DNA of 34,774 nt, taken from Bryobacterales bacterium (GTDB lineage Bacteria; Acidobacteriota; Terriglobia; Bryobacterales; Bryobacteraceae). Within the stretch, counting starts at the first letter, position 1. Each line of letters opens with the position of its first letter. Both the position numbers and the translations under genes were made by a program. This document shows positions 1 to 10,184 of the stretch, one piece after another. Location of the stretch: NCBI GenBank assembly GCA_003166875.1, contig PMUN01000321.1, positions 1 through 34,774 of the forward strand, written 5' to 3'. The notes below the pieces were generated by a model. It made no database searches, was not told the DNA's origin, and saw only the letters and a list, made by a program, of their open reading frames with translations.

Positions 1-230
1 GCTTCAGGCTCATCCTGCGTTATATAAGGCTAACGACAGCGTGGCACCTGATCTGTGTTATGCTTAATTCGGTAAGTTTCGAGACTCTCGCCCAACAGCG
101 CCGCTCCAGCAAGTAATCTTACAGTCTGGCAACCCCTCCGCGACGAGAAGTTTTTCACCAAAAAGAGACTGTGGACTAGTGATCTATCAGAGGTTTGCTG
201 TCAGGCTGCGCTACCTGATACCTAGGATCC

Positions 231-527
231 ATGGATGTGAAAGTGCTCACAGGGTGGTATACGATGATTGCCCAATCGGAAGTAGCTGCAAAGAATGGAC
301 CATTCTCGGAAAGTGATGCGAAATATCGCTCAACGAGAGCAATTGACTTCTGGGAGGTGGTTAAAACGCCGCGCTTCGGATCGGGTGTGATGCAGTTTCG
401 CATCAGGGTAACCTATCCAAACGGTGACGTTCGTATGATGGCGGGCGCATTCCCAGACCGGCGCTGCATGGACGATTACATCGACAGATGGTTACCCACT
501 TTTGCGGGAAAGGAAAAAGCCGCCTAG
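231..527 (+). CDS. hypothetical protein
   Basis: 98-aa ORF with ATG start; no family recognised. Confidence 0.4.
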   Translation: MDVKVLTGWYTMIAQSEVAAKNGPFSESDAKYRSTRAIDFWEVVKTPRFGSGVMQFRIRVTYPNGDVRMMAGAFPDRRCMDDYIDRWLPTFAGKEKAA

Positions 528-607
528 TCACTACAAGATCAACAGCTACCACGATGACCTCAAGGGTTCAGCCCCCAGGTGTAGCCTTTGAAAGCGGCAA
601 TGGGTTC

Positions 608-943
608 ATGACAACAGAGCAGATCATCAAAATCTTGGGAACTGGCGCCGAGGACGCTCGATTCCGGGACTGGGACCAAGGACGGACACTCGAATGGCGA
701 TTCGTTTATTTGTGCGAGTACGGGACGATTTGGAGATTTGGACCGCAGGAATGGTGGCGATTCGTTATTAGAACCATTCGAAACAATGGAGCTTACGATC
801 TTCCTCTGTCGAGAGCACTCCGCATCCGTCCAAAGCATATTTTCAAAGGTGAGGACCATAAATGTTATTCATCGGACAATTCGGTGCGCTGTGTGAACCC
901 GTTGGATTGGACAGTTGAGGACTGGAAGAACGAACTGATCTGA
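608..943 (+). CDS. hypothetical protein (start probably ATG at 608 rather than 488)
   Basis: ORF 488..943; the part from MTTEQIIKILGTGAEDARF onward looks protein-like. Confidence 0.4.
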   Translation: MTTEQIIKILGTGAEDARFRDWDQGRTLEWRFVYLCEYGTIWRFGPQEWWRFVIRTIRNNGAYDLPLSRALRIRPKHIFKGEDHKCYSSDNSVRCVNPLDWTVEDWKNELI

Positions 944-1356
944 TAAGGCGAAGAGCCCCGAAAATCGCGCTGGACTTTTCGTCTTTGAACACGCATTTTA
1001 CGTCTTGCGTTTTGGACACACTCCCATAGCATCATCTGAGCGCTAGCGCAAATTCGTGGCAGGCCCGATTGCCATCGGCCGATTGCTTTTTCTGGCCTCA
1101 AGTCTATCAAGCCCAATAGAGTGCTTCCTGGTATCCTTTCTCTTAATGAGGCAATTGGGTGTATACTCATTGGGACTCGGGATGGAAAATGGAAATCCGT
1201 GGTAAAGACTCGCTAGCCGGGAATTGGCTCCGGCGCATCGCAACCCCAGCAACCAAAACTACGACGGTCCGAAATTTCGATGCTCCGAGGCGAGGCACGG
1301 AACCGTAGAGTACCATCAGATTACCCCTCGCGATTTGCGCAGGCTGAAAGAGGCGT

Positions 1357-4300
1357 ATGGACGAGACGCAAGTGCCCGGCGGTGTCCTCCCGGAAACCGA
1401 AGCGGACGGAGAGCACACTTTCACCGAAGAAGCGTGCAAACCGGTTCTTGCGTCCGGGTGGGGCGTCCCAGTGGCCGGCATTGGCGCCTCCGCGGGCGGG
1501 TTGGAAGTTTTCAAGCTTCTCCTCGCGGATTTGCCGGCCGATAGCGGCTTAGCCATCGTATTCGTTCAACATCTCGATCCAAAGCACCACAGCATGCTGG
1601 CCGAGATTCTTGCGAGAGCCACCACCATGCCGGTCAGCGAAGCGGCCGATGGCATGCCGGTGGAAGCCAACCACGTATACGTCATACCGGCAAACGTTGA
1701 TCTGAGCATCGCACACGGCACGCTGCAACTGATCCCGCGCACGCAAGCGGCGGGATCGCACATGCCCATCGACCGCTTCCTGCGGTCCTTGGCTGACCAG
1801 TGCGGAAACAGGGCGATCGGGGTAATCCTTTCCGGCGCGGGCTCGGACGGCTCGGCGGGCGTGGAAGCGATCAAAGCCGCGGGTGGCGTGACGTTTGCGC
1901 AGGACGCGGCCACTGCGAAGTTCGCCTCCATGCCTAAAGCCGCCGTGGCCACCGGTTGCGTGGATTTCGTTCTGCCGCCTGAGGGCATTGCCGCCGAACT
2001 TGTAAGAATTGGCCTGCACCCTTATATTGCGGATGCCCTACGCGCGCAACAGGAGCGAACGCCGGCCGCCGACAAAGAGGGGTTCGGCAGCGTCCTGGCT
2101 ATTCTAAAGGGGGCAACCGGCATCGACTTTTCGCTTTACCGGGAGAAGATGATCAAGCGCCGCATCCTGCGCCGCCTCGCCCTGCGCAATATCAACGGCC
2201 TCGCGGAGTACAGAGAGCGGCTGGAGAACGATTCCGATGAGCTGATGGCGCTCCAGCGGGATTTGCTTATCAGCGTGACCAGCTTCTTCCGCGATCTGGA
2301 ATCATTCGAATGCTTGAAGAAAGTCGTCTTCCCACGCATTCTCCAAGGGAGGCCCGCGAACGAGACGATTCGCATCTGGGTTGCGGGTTGTGCCACGGGA
2401 GAAGAGGCATTCTCGATTGCCATAGCGTTACAGGAGTACCTGAACGAAACGGGCGCCGCCTTTCCGGTGCAGATCTTTGCTTCCGATATCAGCTTGCCGG
2501 CAATTGAAAAGGCCCGCACCGGCAGGTACCTCGAAAACATTGCGGCGGACCTTACCCAGGAACGCCTGAACCGCTATTTCACGCAGATCGAAGGCGGCTA
2601 CGAGATCAACAAGAACCTGCGCGAGATGTGCGTCTTCGCCAGGCATAACCTGATCGACGATCCGCCGTTTTCGAAGCTGGACTTGATCAGTTGCCGCAAC
2701 GTGCTGATCTATCTGGGAAGCGTGCAGAAGAACATCCTCCCGCTGTTCCACTACGCGCTCAAGCCGGCTGGGTTTCTTATGTTGGGCGCATCGGAGGGGG
2801 CGGCGGCTAGCGATCTGTTTTCGGTGGTGGATCGCGAGCACAAAATCTATGCCAAACGGGAAACGGCGAGAAAGCCGCACTTGTTTCCCGCGGGCGAGCG
2901 CGGTTCACGCCGGGGGGCGCCGGCGAGCCGCAACGCTGCCGCGCCGCCAGCTCCGGAATTGTGGGGCGTCGTCGATGTACGGAAAGAGGTCGATCGCATA
3001 CTCCTGTCGAAGTACAGCCCGGCCGGTGTGGTGGTGGACGAAGACCTGGAGGTCATCGAGATCCGAGGCAAGGCCAGCCCCTACCTCACGCTGCCGGTTG
3101 GAAAGATGAGCTTCAATCTCATGAAGCTGATTCCTGACACTGGATTGTTCCTTGAAGTCGAGAAACTGATCCAGCTGGCGCGAAAGAGCGGCGAGCCGGC
3201 GCGGCAGCAGCGCGTACCTTACGAACATGACGGAAGCGCCGGCGAGTTGACCGTGGAGGTGGTACCACTGGACTCCAGTCAATCGACCCTGGTCCTTTTC
3301 GAACCGTTGCAGGGGACGGCCGGGCGCGAGACCGAACCGCCGGACGCACCTCCCGAAGGCGATATCCGGGACCGCCAGATCTCACGATTGAAACAGCAAC
3401 TTACTGACGCGAAGAAGCGGTTTCTCTCCGCAATCGAAGCGAATCAGACATCCAGGGAAGAAAGCCAGAACACGACCGAGGAGGCGCTTTCGGCCAACGA
3501 GGAACTGCAAAGCCTCAACGAGGAACTGGAGACCGCCAAGGAAGAGTTGCAATCCACCAACGAAGAGCTGATCACGGTCAACGATGAATTGCAGTCCAAG
3601 AACGCGGCGCTCGCGCAGGCGCGCGACTTCGCGATGTCGATCGTAGAAACCGTCCGTCAGCCGTTATTGGTGCTCGATATGGATTTGCGGATCACGATGG
3701 CGAATCGAGCCTTCTACGGACGTTTCAAGTATCACCTCTGGAAGCCGAGGGACAGGTCATCTATTCGCTGTCGCGCGGCAGTTGGGACCTTCCCGGCCTG
3801 CGGGATTCGCTGGACGGTCTTCTCCGGGGCGGCAACTCGTTCCCGGATTTCGAAGTCGAGCAGAATTTTCCAAGCGTGGGGCACAGGAGCCTGATGCTCG
3901 GGGGCTGCCGCATCAATCATCTCAAGATGATTCTGCTGGCAATTGACAACATTACCGAGCGCAAACTGACCCAGCAGGTCCTACGCAAGAGCGAGGAGCA
4001 TCTTCGCCAATCACAGAAAATGGAGGCCCTCGGCCGGCTCGCCGGCGGCATCGCTCACGACTTCAACAACCTGCTCACGGCCATCATCGGCTACAGCAGC
4101 CTGCTTTACGATAGGCTGGCCGGGGACGAGTCCGCCATCGACCAGGTGCTTGAAATCAAGACTGCCGGTGAGAGGGCAACCTCGCTCACGCAACAGTTGC
4201 TAGCCTTCAGCCGGCATCAGGTGCTTCAACCGAAGGTGCTCGACTTGAACGCGATCGTCGCGGACTTCGACCGGATGCTGCGCCGTCTGGTGGGCGAGCG

Positions 4301-5159
4301 GATCAAGGTCGCCGTCGATTGTGAGCCGGCCCTCCGGCAAGTGAGGGCCGATCCGGGCGAAATCGGCCGCGCGATCATGAACCTTTCGTTGAACGCACGG
4401 GACGCGATGCCCGAAGGCGGTACGCTGACCATTGAAACGGCTAACGTGACTCTGACGGAGGTCGATGTCCCGAATAAAGAGCTTGCGCCGGGACGCTACG
4501 TAATGATGGCCGTGCGAGACACCGGGGTTGGAATAGACGCGGAAGTGCGGGCGCATATCTTCGAGCCGTTCTTCACGACGAAAGACACCGGCAAAGGAAC
4601 TGGCCTGGGCCTCGCCACCGTTCTGGGAATTGTTGAACAAAGCGGGGGTGCCATTCGTTGCGAGTCCGAACCGGGCCGGGGGACGACCTTTGCCATCTTC
4701 CTACCGGCAGTCGCCGAGGCGGTGGACAAGGGAGCGCATCCGGCCGGATTCCTTGCCAAGGCGCCCAAGGGCTCCGAAGTCATACTCCTGGTGGAGGACG
4801 AAGACGCGGTCCGCAAGCTAGCCCGCATGATTCTGGAGGCGAGCGGGTACGTGGTTCTCGAGGCGCGCAACGGACGGGAAGGTCTGGCGCTTTGCGAAGC
4901 GCACGCGGGCCCAATCGATTTACTTGTGTCCGATGTGGTTATGCCGGAACTCGGTGGCCGCGAACTCGCGGAAGGTGCCCTCAAGCTGCGGCCCGGCATG
5001 AAAGTCATGTTCATGTCCGGGCACACACAGGACGTCATCTTGAAAGAGGGCGTCCAGAAGGGAACCGCGTTTTTGCAGAAGCCTTTTACGGCCGTCGAGA
5101 TCGCGCAAAAAGTGCGCGAGACCTTGGATTCGGCTGCCAGATCCGCCGGGCAGCCGTAA
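1357..5159 (+). CDS. CheB methylesterase - CheR methyltransferase - coiled coil - PAS - histidine kinase - receiver hybrid, split by one frameshift at about 3723-3725
   Basis: ORF 1357..3894 has CheB (GVPVAGIGASAGGLEVFKLLL, VILSGAGSDGSAGVEAIKAAGG) and CheR (IRIWVAGCATGEEAFSIAIAL, FSKLDLISCRNVLIYL) motifs plus a coiled coil. ORF 3876..5159 has HisKA (GRLAGGIAHDFNNLLTAIIGYSSLL), HATPase (GKGTGLGLATVLGIVEQSGG) and receiver (LLVEDEDAVRKLARMIL, LLVSDVVMPELGGREL). Adding one T to TTT at 3723-3725 joins them through VSPLEAEGQVIYSLSRGSWDLPGLRDSLDGLLRGGNSFPDFEVEQNFP. Confidence 0.9.
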
Positions 5160-5181
5160 TCGCGGTTCGTTTCGCGGCGGA

Positions 5182-5210
5182 GTCAGATCGCAGGACCTGT
5201 CGGATCTGAC
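5182..5210. repeat. inverted repeat GTCAGATC...GATCTGAC just after the hybrid kinase stop
   Basis: Perfect 8-bp arms 5182-5189 and 5203-5210; no T-tract follows. Confidence 0.5.
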
Positions 5211-5356
5211 CCTCCGACACTCTTTGAGAATCTACTGTGTTTTCAACAGAAACGGCTTTTCGGACCATACGGCCTCCCCGTGCATACCGAAAATCCCATC
5301 GGTGACCCTTATCTAGGGTTTAGCCACCGTTAGGTAACAATTTTAAATCGCGTCTC

Positions 5357-5575
5357 TTGGAAGGCCGGAATTCCATCAAATCACTGCGACGGGTATTTTG
5401 GCCATACGGGAACCAGTTGTTTTTAATGCTGGCGCTTCCGGCTTTTTGCGTGCCGGCTTCTGCCGATATCGTCGGCATAAGTGATGTTTTTGACGTTTAC
5501 TTCGGGACCGCGACATTCAATGCATCGCAGACCACGGCCGTTACCTGTGGTTCTCGGAAACTTCAATCTTTCTGA
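5357..5575 (+). pseudogene. 5' remnant of a secreted protein (PEP-CTERM-type N-terminus), cut off just before the transposase
   Basis: Signal peptide LFLMLALPAFCVPASADIVGISDVFDVYFGTATFNASQTTAV, then loss of similarity-like sequence next to the IS. Confidence 0.45.
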
Positions 5576-5613
5576 GATCATTAGGTTTGTCGAAGTCCTG
5601 ACTGGCTAACCCG

Positions 5614-6643
5614 ATGTTGACCGTCCTGTGTCCGTTTCTTTCAACAATGTTCTCGCTCTGCCGTTCGCAGGCTGCTCTCCAGGCAGAGATTGTGGCGCTT
5701 CGACACCAGATCGGTGTGCTCCGGCGCTCCGCCAAGAAACGGCCCAAGTTGACCGTGGTGGATCGTGTCTTCTGGGCATGGTTGTCCAGAGCTTGGGCCG
5801 ATTGGCGATCGGCGCTGATCATCGTCAAACCCGAGACGGTCATTGCCTGGCACCGGAAAGGCTTCCGGTTGTTTTGGACTTGGAAGGTCCGGCACGGACA
5901 AACCGGAAGGCCCGCCGTCTCGCAGGAGGTCCGGGATCTGATCCGTACCATGAGCCGTGCCAACCAACTCTGGGGCGCGCCGCGCATCCATGGAGAATTA
6001 CTCAAACTCGGCATTGACATCGGCGAGACTAGCGTCAGCAAATATATGGTCCGCCAGCGAAAGTCGCCCAGCCAAACCTGGCGGACTTTTCTCGACAACC
6101 ACCTCCAACAGCTTGTTTCGGTCGACTTCTTCACCGTGCCAACCATCCGCTTCCAGGTTCTGTACGTGTTCCTGGTGCTGGCCCATCAGCGGCGGCGAAT
6201 ACTGCACTTCAACGTTACGGCTCATCCGACCGCGGAATGGACCGCCCAGCAACTTCGTAATGCGTTCTCCTGGGACTCGGCACCACACTATCTGTTGCGA
6301 GATCGGATCGAATCTTCGGCGACAGCTTCACCAGACAGGTCCACGACATGGGCGTAGAGCAAGTGCTTTGTGCGCCACGATCCCCGTGGCACAGGGCCTA
6401 CATCGAGCGAGTGATCGGAACCATTCGGCGCGAGTGCCTAGATCATGTGATCATCTTCAGCGAAGCGGGGCTGTACCGGCAGGTGACATCATTCGCGGCA
6501 TATTATCACGGGTCCAGAACACATCTCTCGCTGGAAAGGACTCGCCGGAGCCGCGGGCGGTGCAGCCGCCAGAACTTGGACGTATTGTAGCTATCCCGCA
6601 AGTGGGCGGCCTCCATCACCGCTACGAGCGCCGCGCAGCCTGA
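5614..6643 (+). mobile_element. IS transposase (integrase core / rve superfamily), broken into three frames
   Basis: HQIGVLRRSAKKRPKLTVVDRVFWAWLSRAWADWRSALIIVKPETVIAWHRKGFRLFW; QLVSVDFFTVPTIRFQVLYVFLVLAHQRRRILHFNVTAHPTAEWTAQQLRNAF; PWHRAYIERVIGTIRRECLDHVIIFSEAGL; C-terminus KDSPEPRAVQPPELGRIVAIPQVGGLHHRYERRAA. Frames are rejoined by +G at 6305-6306 and +A at 6535-6537. Confidence 0.88.
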
Positions 6644-6844
6644 AAACGGTGGGAGCAGGGATTGTTCGCGCGAAACGTGTACGCCACTTCGGCGTTTCCC
6701 CGCTCGCGATGCCAGTAATCGCCACTAATGGCCGCGTTGAATCCTGCATCCCTTCGTTGCGAGCAAACCTTTGGTGGGCTTTGGCCTTCACTTTCTCGCG
6801 TTCGAAGGGATTTTTCACGCTTCATGGAGTTTCCGATAGGGACA

Positions 6845-6922
6845 GTGCGAAAAGTGGCCGTGATCACAACGAAGAAGTCACACGCCACGATCACCTTGGC
6901 ATGATTGTGGACAAAAGTCAGT
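6845..6922 (-). pseudogene. short internal fragment of a second integrase-core transposase
   Basis: Minus-strand translation TFVHNHAKVIVACDFFVVITATFRT resembles the start of the rve catalytic core; similarity ends on both sides. Confidence 0.6.
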
Positions 6923-6940
6923 TCACCCCCGAACGAACTC

Positions 6941-7438
6941 TTAATCTCCCGCGTACCTAGAGGTCATGACCTCAATTCCTTTCGAAAACACGACTCGCCA
7001 CGCCGCTGCCACGTCATCTTTGAACTTGGGGTCGAACTGGCGCACAGTTTCAATCAAGCAGTCCAGCCAGACCGAGTAGAGTTCTGGAGGTATGTCCACG
7101 CCTCGTTTGCTGTGACGCTCCGCAAGTTTTCCGAGGTATTCGTCCTGACGGCTGCTCACGAAGAAGTTCAGGAGAACGGTGACCGATGATTGGAGCGTCC
7201 GAACTTGCTCCGCCATGTCGGTGTTCCGAAACTTGCTTGCCGCTTCGTCGCTGGTCGCGGTTAGTAAGTCATAGAAGGCAACGAAGAACTCGCCGCTGCT
7301 TTTACCCGGCCCATGCATGACCCTTTCGTAGCTGTCGTTGAAGATGCGAGCTAGATCATTCGTCTGCTCACTAGACACGTATAATGCTCCCTGCGTGAAG
7401 TAGTGCTGGAGCGATAGCAGGCTCGAGCGCTGGCTCAC
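6941..7438 (-). CDS. single-domain globin-like haem protein
   Basis: 165 aa; globin-like pattern with putative proximal His in LAERHSKRGVDIPPELYSVWLDCLIETVRQFDPKFKDDVAAAWRVVFSKGIEVM. Confidence 0.7.
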   Translation of the reverse strand: MSQRSSLLSLQHYFTQGALYVSSEQTNDLARIFNDSYERVMHGPGKSSGEFFVAFYDLLTATSDEAASKFRNTDMAEQVRTLQSSVTVLLNFFVSSRQDEYLGKLAERHSKRGVDIPPELYSVWLDCLIETVRQFDPKFKDDVAAAWRVVFSKGIEVMTSRYAGD

Positions 7439-7492
7439 AGATGGGCATCAGAGCCACGGGCGCATGAGTGCAACCCAAACCGATTATACAGC

Positions 7493-7534
7493 AAAGGCCC
7501 AACCGAAAAGAGGAACAGATCGGGTTGGGCCTTT
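7493..7534. repeat. hairpin with perfect 12-bp arms AAAGGCCCAACC / GGTTGGGCCTTT
   Basis: Arms 7493-7504 and 7523-7534, 18-nt loop. Confidence 0.7.
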
Positions 7535-7639
7535 CTGGTTACGGAAAGCTACCTGCTTGTATTTGGTATTATCGAAACAATTAGCCGACTTTTGAAACAA
7601 TCTCAGCAGCCAGTAGCAAAGCCATGTTGCCCGACCGCA

Positions 7640-7672
7640 CCAGCCTGTCAGGCTCGGTCCCTTTTTTATGTA
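7640..7672 (+). terminator. probable intrinsic terminator, plus strand
   Basis: ACCAGCCT GTC AGGCT(c)GGT stem followed by CCC and TTTTTT. Confidence 0.65.
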
Positions 7673-7974
7673 CCCGGCAAAATGAGCACTGTTGACTGAA
7701 ACCAGCGTCTAGCACCACGTCGTCCGAGTACGGCCTCCTCCGCTCCCAGTTTCAGCAATGGACTTTACATAGAATTGGGTGGGTGAATGGGGCAAAAAAA
7801 CGGTTATTTAACCCGCACGTACTCACCACCCTTAGAACATGCCTAAGGGAGGTCCTGTAAGAGATTGCGGAAGGTACGTTGTAATTTTGAAGCCAATTTT
7901 CAATAGCCTCAATAACATCCGCCAACGATTCACGTGTATAGAAAAGTGGCCGCTCAGATGCACGTAACCGTTTC

Positions 7975-8559
7975 ATGCGAGCTTTCCAGTTCGAACGTAA
8001 CAGCCTACAAGTTCTAGCAGAGACAGAGACCCTGGCCCAGAATCCAAACGCTTCGCTCGGGGCTGGCATACCTGTTGTGATTAGAACCTCTGGCCTTAGC
8101 CTCGTCGGCGTGATCGAAGAGATACAGTCTCACCATGTATCGTTTATTGTCGGAGGGGCTTTGGCGGAAGGTAGTGCCGTCTCCATCGAATTCGGCGCCG
8201 TGAGCCTTGCGGGCGAGATCGTCTCCTGCCGCCCCATTGGGAGCAAGTACGTCGTATGTGCTGTGATTCCGAACACAAACGGTTGCGACCGGCGCGCCGC
8301 TGGACGATTTCCCGTGACTCAGGAAGTGCGGATTTGGAGGGCCGAGTTGAACTCGCCACTGGATGCGGTTGTGGTCGATCTATCGGCACATGGCATGGGA
8401 TTGGAGCTTTCGGTATGGCTGGAGAAGGGTGAGACAGTCATGGTGGAAAGCATCTCGTGCACAGCATTCGGCGTGGTCCATTACTGCAGGTCAGTGTGTG
8501 ATGGCCGCTTTCACGCAGGTGTGGAGGTGTTCCACGTCATGCCGAAGCAGGGAGAATAG
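7975..8559 (+). CDS. PilZ domain protein
   Basis: DRRAAGRFPVTQEVRIWRAELNSPLDAVVVDLSAHGMGLELSVWLEKGETVMVE fits PilZ RRxxxR and the D/NxSxxG-like motif. Confidence 0.7.
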   Translation: MRAFQFERNSLQVLAETETLAQNPNASLGAGIPVVIRTSGLSLVGVIEEIQSHHVSFIVGGALAEGSAVSIEFGAVSLAGEIVSCRPIGSKYVVCAVIPNTNGCDRRAAGRFPVTQEVRIWRAELNSPLDAVVVDLSAHGMGLELSVWLEKGETVMVESISCTAFGVVHYCRSVCDGRFHAGVEVFHVMPKQGE

Positions 8560-8707
8560 GCCTCCGGAGCTCGTCTTCCAGCGTGCGCGCGGCTTGCATC
8601 TCGGCCTGACGGAAACGAACGGGATAGCTCGGATCGTGTTGCATCCAAAAGTAGTGGGTCTCCCGGAGTGTTTTGGCCCAAATGATTGGCAGTGCCACGC
8701 ACAACAT
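8537..8707 (-). CDS. 56-aa hypothetical protein, start overlapping the upstream stop (TGATG)
   Basis: Manual translation MLCVALPIIWAKTLRETHYFWMQHDPSYPVRFRQAEMQAARTLEDELRRPILPASA; below the ORF-track length cut-off. Confidence 0.45.
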   Translation of the reverse strand: MLCVALPIIWAKTLRETHYFWMQHDPSYPVRFRQAEMQAARTLEDELRRPILPASA

Positions 8708-8973
8708 CAGCTAGGCCAATCGAACTCGGCGGCGAGTGGCAGGTGATCGGAAGGCTGATCGTTAGACGGAAGGGGCGTTTGGCCATCAATGGGCGCCGGA
8801 AAAATCGGACGCGCGCGGAGCGCATCGCTACAGAAGAGGTAGTCGATGAGCTTGGGCTCGCCATTCGAGTTGCAGGTGCAGATGCCCGCAAGCCCGCGAT
8901 GCGCGTAGTCGAGACCGGCGGCGAGCAGCGTTGCGACGACATCGCTCGCCGGTGTTACGTTGAATTGGTCTTG
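8706..8973 (-). pseudogene. C-terminal remnant of an endonuclease/exonuclease/phosphatase family protein
   Basis: Open frame without start: FNVTPASDVVATLLAAGLDYAHRGLAGICTCNSNGEPKLIDYLFCSDALRARPIFPAPIDGQTPLPSNDQPSDHLPLAAEFDWPS*; IDYLF and SDHLPLAAEF are EEP C-terminal motifs. Confidence 0.7.
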
Positions 8974-9011
8974 TCAAGCGATTTGTGTAAACGGCTTCAG
9001 TTTCTTGCCTT

Positions 9012-9246
9012 GCCAGTGAGCTTCGAGCAGTTCGTTTACACGCACCGCGTTTATGAGAAGGATGGATTCGATCCTCACTGGCGGGGCATTTATGACGACA
9101 AGGGCCGGATCATGGTGGCGATCTGCCATGACATGGATCTGGGCGATTCCTGGGAGCACGCCGACAATCCCAAATATCCCGAGAAGTATTCTGCGCTCGG
9201 CATCCGCATCGGTGTAAATTACATCGTCTACGCCATGACTCACTAG
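9012..9246 (+). pseudogene. C-terminal remnant of a DUF4159 protein
   Basis: FVYTHRVYEKDGFDPHWRGIYDDKGRIMVAICHDMDLGDSWEHADNPKYPEKYSALGIRIGVNYIVYAMTH; the N-terminal half of ORF 8686..9246 is antisense to the endonuclease remnant. Confidence 0.7.
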
Positions 9247-9439
9247 GCATGCAGGGCCTCTCCACGCACCTGACCGGATTGTCGATATATTCACCCGATG
9301 TGGGCGCCAGTCATCAGTCAGATCAACGGCAGCGCGTTACACGGCCAAGTGGATAACTTCCCTATGCGCCATCCAGAACCTATCGGCTTCTTGATCGAGT
9401 AAACTAGGCTGAATCGAAAATAGAGGAGACCTGAATTTC

Positions 9440-9784
9440 ATGAGCGTGAAATTGAATACCCGCCAAGTGGGCGACGTAACGGTGATCGATGTTTCCGGCC
9501 GGATCACTCTCGGCGAAGGGGCAAGCGTGATACGCGACGCGGTGCGGGACCTGACAACTAAGGAAAACAAGAAGATCCTGCTGAACCTCGGAGATGTTCC
9601 GTATATTGACAGCTCTGGTATAGGCGAACTGGTCGCAGGCTACACATCGGTGGCAAACGCAGGCGGCACGCTGAAACTGCTGGGCCTGACCAAACGCGCG
9701 CAAGACTTGCTGCAGATCACCAAGCTCTACACCGTTTTCGACGTGCAAGAGGATGAGGCGCACGCAGTGCGGAGCTTCGCGTAG
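9440..9784 (+). CDS. STAS-domain anti-sigma factor antagonist
   Basis: VTVIDVSGRITLGEGASVIRDAVRDL...KKILLNLGDVPYIDSSGIGELVAGYTSVANAGGTLKLLGLTKRAQDLLQITKL; phosphorylatable Ser in DSSG. Confidence 0.93.
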   Translation: MSVKLNTRQVGDVTVIDVSGRITLGEGASVIRDAVRDLTTKENKKILLNLGDVPYIDSSGIGELVAGYTSVANAGGTLKLLGLTKRAQDLLQITKLYTVFDVQEDEAHAVRSFA

Positions 9785-10184
9785 CGGCGAAGCGGCTTTC
9801 CGATTACAAGAATTTCAAACACGGCGGTTCCGAGCCTAAAACAAAATCTCCACCGCGACCTCAAGACAGGCAGATCAAGGAGCGCGATGTATAGGAGTGG
9901 GCCTCGGCGCCGATCATCATGAATGCGCGCTTTCACTCTCTCGGCCAAGGAGTCCCGCCGTAACCATATCCGGTCGCATGACCATATGTGGTTAGTGTGT
10001 CGCCGGTCATTCCGGCGAGTCGGCCGCCTGGCGATTGCATTTGGCGCGGCACCCGCCCGAACGGCCATTGCTGTGCTTCTTCCGAAATGGCCGTGGGCCC
10101 GTTTCGGCGGGAAGATTCGGAGGATAGCGGCCAGGACAACACGGAATCCTGGCTTCAAGACGAAAGACGAAGGGATGAATCTTT

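Noticed and set aside
1549-3385. Long minus-strand ORFs opposite the CheB/CheR gene
   Set aside because: Arg/Ala/Ser-rich antisense shadows of a GC-rich coding region with clear plus-strand domains
3715-3900. Programmed -1 frameshifting between the CheB/CheR and kinase halves
   Set aside because: No X XXY YYZ slippery heptamer at the junction (GGACGTTTCAAG) and other genes in the window show the same homopolymer-type breaks
7493-7680. 6S RNA as identity of the candidate RNA locus
   Set aside because: The 5' arm pairs locally rather than with the 3' end; no closing stem plus central bubble arrangement seen
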